Positions 6,158 to 7,132 of a stretch of DNA of 7,132 nt are shown here, piece by piece. The stretch is from JAGPCH01 sp039810605 (GTDB lineage: Bacteria; Bacteroidota; Ignavibacteria; Tepidaquicellales; Tepidaquicellaceae). Position 1 is the first letter of the stretch. Every line of letters starts with the position of its first letter. The notes under the pieces were generated by a model, which saw only the letters and a list, made by a program, of their open reading frames with translations, was not told the DNA's origin and did not search any database. The DNA is taken from the NCBI GenBank assembly GCA_039810605.1, contig JBDHXH010000108.1, positions 1-7,132 of the forward strand, in the 5' to 3' direction. A program made the position numbers and the translations under genes.

Positions 6158-7132
6158 TTATTTAAGAAGCATCATTCGCCTGGTCTGGACGAAGTTGCCT
6201 GCTTTGATCTGATAAAAATAAATTCCACTTGACAGAATTGCGGCATTCATTTCAACATCATAGCTCCCAGGTTCCATTTCTTTGCTGACCAAGGTCAACA
6301 CTTCCTTTCCAAGCACATCAAATACTTTAAGCGATACAAATGAATGCACCGGAATATTGTATCTGATCTTTGTAGTCGGATTGAAAGGATTGGGATAATT
6401 CTGTGACATCGAATAATCAAGTGGAATTGAATTCGAAATTGTATTCGGATCGCCGGTTGGAATCTCATCAACAAATTTTATCATGCCATCTAGAATCCTC
6501 TTTACAGTAAACGGATTTGGATTATCCGCAACAGGCCTCATGGATTCAACATCTACGGACATTACAGCGACGTTATAGTTTGGGCTGATTCTTCCGATTG
6601 CACACATGGAGTCTGCAAATAATCTGAAACGATATAAATTATATTCCTGCGAAGGAGGAACGGAAGCAGATTTCTTGATTACATCAGTGCTTGGTCCGTA
6701 ACTGCTGTCGGTTAAATTTGTGTTAATGCTGATGCCAATTATTCCTCTTCCGCCTACGCCCGGACGATCTGCAACATAAGAAATTCCAAGAGTGCTTCTT
6801 GCGAATGCAGAATCATAATACGCGCCTCCGATGCGGTCAAGATGGTAGCCAATGTCTTCGGATAAGATTATTACCCTTGCTTTGTTGCTGCCGGTTCCCG
6901 AAGAGATATATGCTTTTAATGAGTCTTTAATTTTATTTGACATTACCGAAGAACCTTCACCAAGTACCATCACTCTCTTGAAGCCTCTGAATGAAACTGC
7001 ATCCGTTCCGGTTACGCCTTTTCTGTTGTAGAGTTCGTAAGTTTTATTTAGTCTTCCGAGATTTACTATTACAGAGTCGCGTGAAATTCTGCAGTTTGCG
7101 TTTGTTGAATCATACAACACAAGGATTTCGCC
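6158..7132 (-). CDS. T9SS type A cargo protein, C-terminal part (gene runs off the window)
   Basis: The frame is open to the window edge, so 324 C-terminal residues are visible and the start lies outside; the in-frame GTG at 7120 is unlikely to be the true start. Counting from the first visible residue, about 1-220 resemble an alpha/beta, GATase-like accessory domain seen in large secreted bacterial proteins. It begins EILVLYDST, then KRVMVLGEG (52-60), then an AYISSG...RVIILSEDIGYHLD stretch (74-98), and LGISYVADRPGVGGRG (115-130). No protease or other active site is visible in this part. After a short linker, residues about 245-324 form the T9SS type A sorting domain: NYPNPFNPTTKI, VFDVLGKEV, LSSGIYFYQIKAG and the basic tail RRMMLLK. 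The protein should therefore cross the outer membrane by T9SS and be surface-attached or released after sorting-domain removal. The enzymatic or binding part presumably lies in the missing N-terminal region. Confidence 0.88.
   Translation of the reverse strand, partial: GEILVLYDSTNANCRISRDSVIVNLGRLNKTYELYNRKGVTGTDAVSFRGFKRVMVLGEGSSVMSNKIKDSLKAYISSGTGSNKARVIILSEDIGYHLDRIGGAYYDSAFARSTLGISYVADRPGVGGRGIIGISINTNLTDSSYGPSTDVIKKSASVPPSQEYNLYRFRLFADSMCAIGRISPNYNVAVMSVDVESMRPVADNPNPFTVKRILDGMIKFVDEIPTGDPNTISNSIPLDYSMSQNYPNPFNPTTKIRYNIPVHSFVSLKVFDVLGKEVLTLVSKEMEPGSYDVEMNAAILSSGIYFYQIKAGNFVQTRRMMLLK
6161..6400 (-). other. T9SS type A C-terminal sorting domain (encoding region)
   Basis: The last 80 residues carry NYPNPFNPTTKIRYNIP, then the beta-strand block SLKVFDVLGKEVLTL, GSYDVEMNA and SSGIYFYQIKAGNFVQTRRMMLLK. 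These are the standard landmarks of the Por/T9SS type A signal. The PNPFNPTT variant is typical of Ignavibacteria-like genomes and is the main taxonomic clue in this window. Confidence 0.95.

Noticed and set aside
7118..7120. GTG at 7120 as the start of the T9SS cargo gene.
   Set aside because: The frame stays open to the window edge with domain-like sequence (EILV) before it, and no signal peptide follows. The gene is partial.
62..7132. A single multi-gene defence, secretion or biosynthetic system spanning the window.
   Set aside because: The genes alternate strand, have their own promoters or terminators, and show no shared pathway. Exported character alone does not link them.

Overview
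The window looks like a chromosomal segment of an AT-rich member of the Bacteroidota/Ignavibacteriota/Chlorobiota group. The best single clue is the C-terminus of the last gene, a textbook type IX secretion system (T9SS) type A sorting domain of the NYPNPFNPTTKI form, which I associate mainly with Ignavibacteria and relatives. Other support is the lack of clear Shine-Dalgarno sites, a promoter-like TTTG...TATTTTG pair, and a secreted Asp-box/YCF48-type repeat protein ending in a dockerin. The placement is inferred from motifs, not from a search.

Layout: (1) 62-1816, plus strand, a full-length DUF885-type putative zinc hydrolase. Its 5' end looks frameshifted, because a signal-peptide-like start (MKTITFLILIL) lies out of frame at 66-98. 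(2) 1817-1900, a short convergent gap with a strong GC-rich hairpin and T-tract that terminates the next gene on the minus strand. (3) 1901-4450, minus strand, an 849-residue exported beta-propeller protein with 12 clear Asp-box motifs, a beta-rich module and a C-terminal dockerin-like calcium-binding pair. (4) 4451-4545, a divergent promoter region. (5) 4546-6069, plus strand, a 507-residue helical protein of unknown function; its start is ambiguous because the ATG and an in-frame GTG 75 bases later follow the same 10-base sequence. (6) 6070-6157, a convergent gap with two hairpins, one spanning the stop codon of gene 5 and acting as a likely terminator for gene 6, the other built of GTTAC-containing repeats. 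(7) 6158-7132, minus strand, the C-terminal 324 residues of a T9SS-exported protein that runs off the window.

The four genes alternate in strand, so there is no multi-gene operon and no direct sign that they share a pathway. Three of the four look exported or ancestrally exported (a putative peptidase, a repeat-propeller surface protein and a T9SS cargo protein), giving a general cell-envelope flavour. No RNA genes, insertion sequences, CRISPR arrays or prophage genes are visible. I see no convincing new multi-gene system. The points most worth a second look are the broken signal peptide of gene 1, the dockerin-ended C-terminal module of gene 3, the duplicated start context of gene 5 and the repeat hairpin at 6098-6147.
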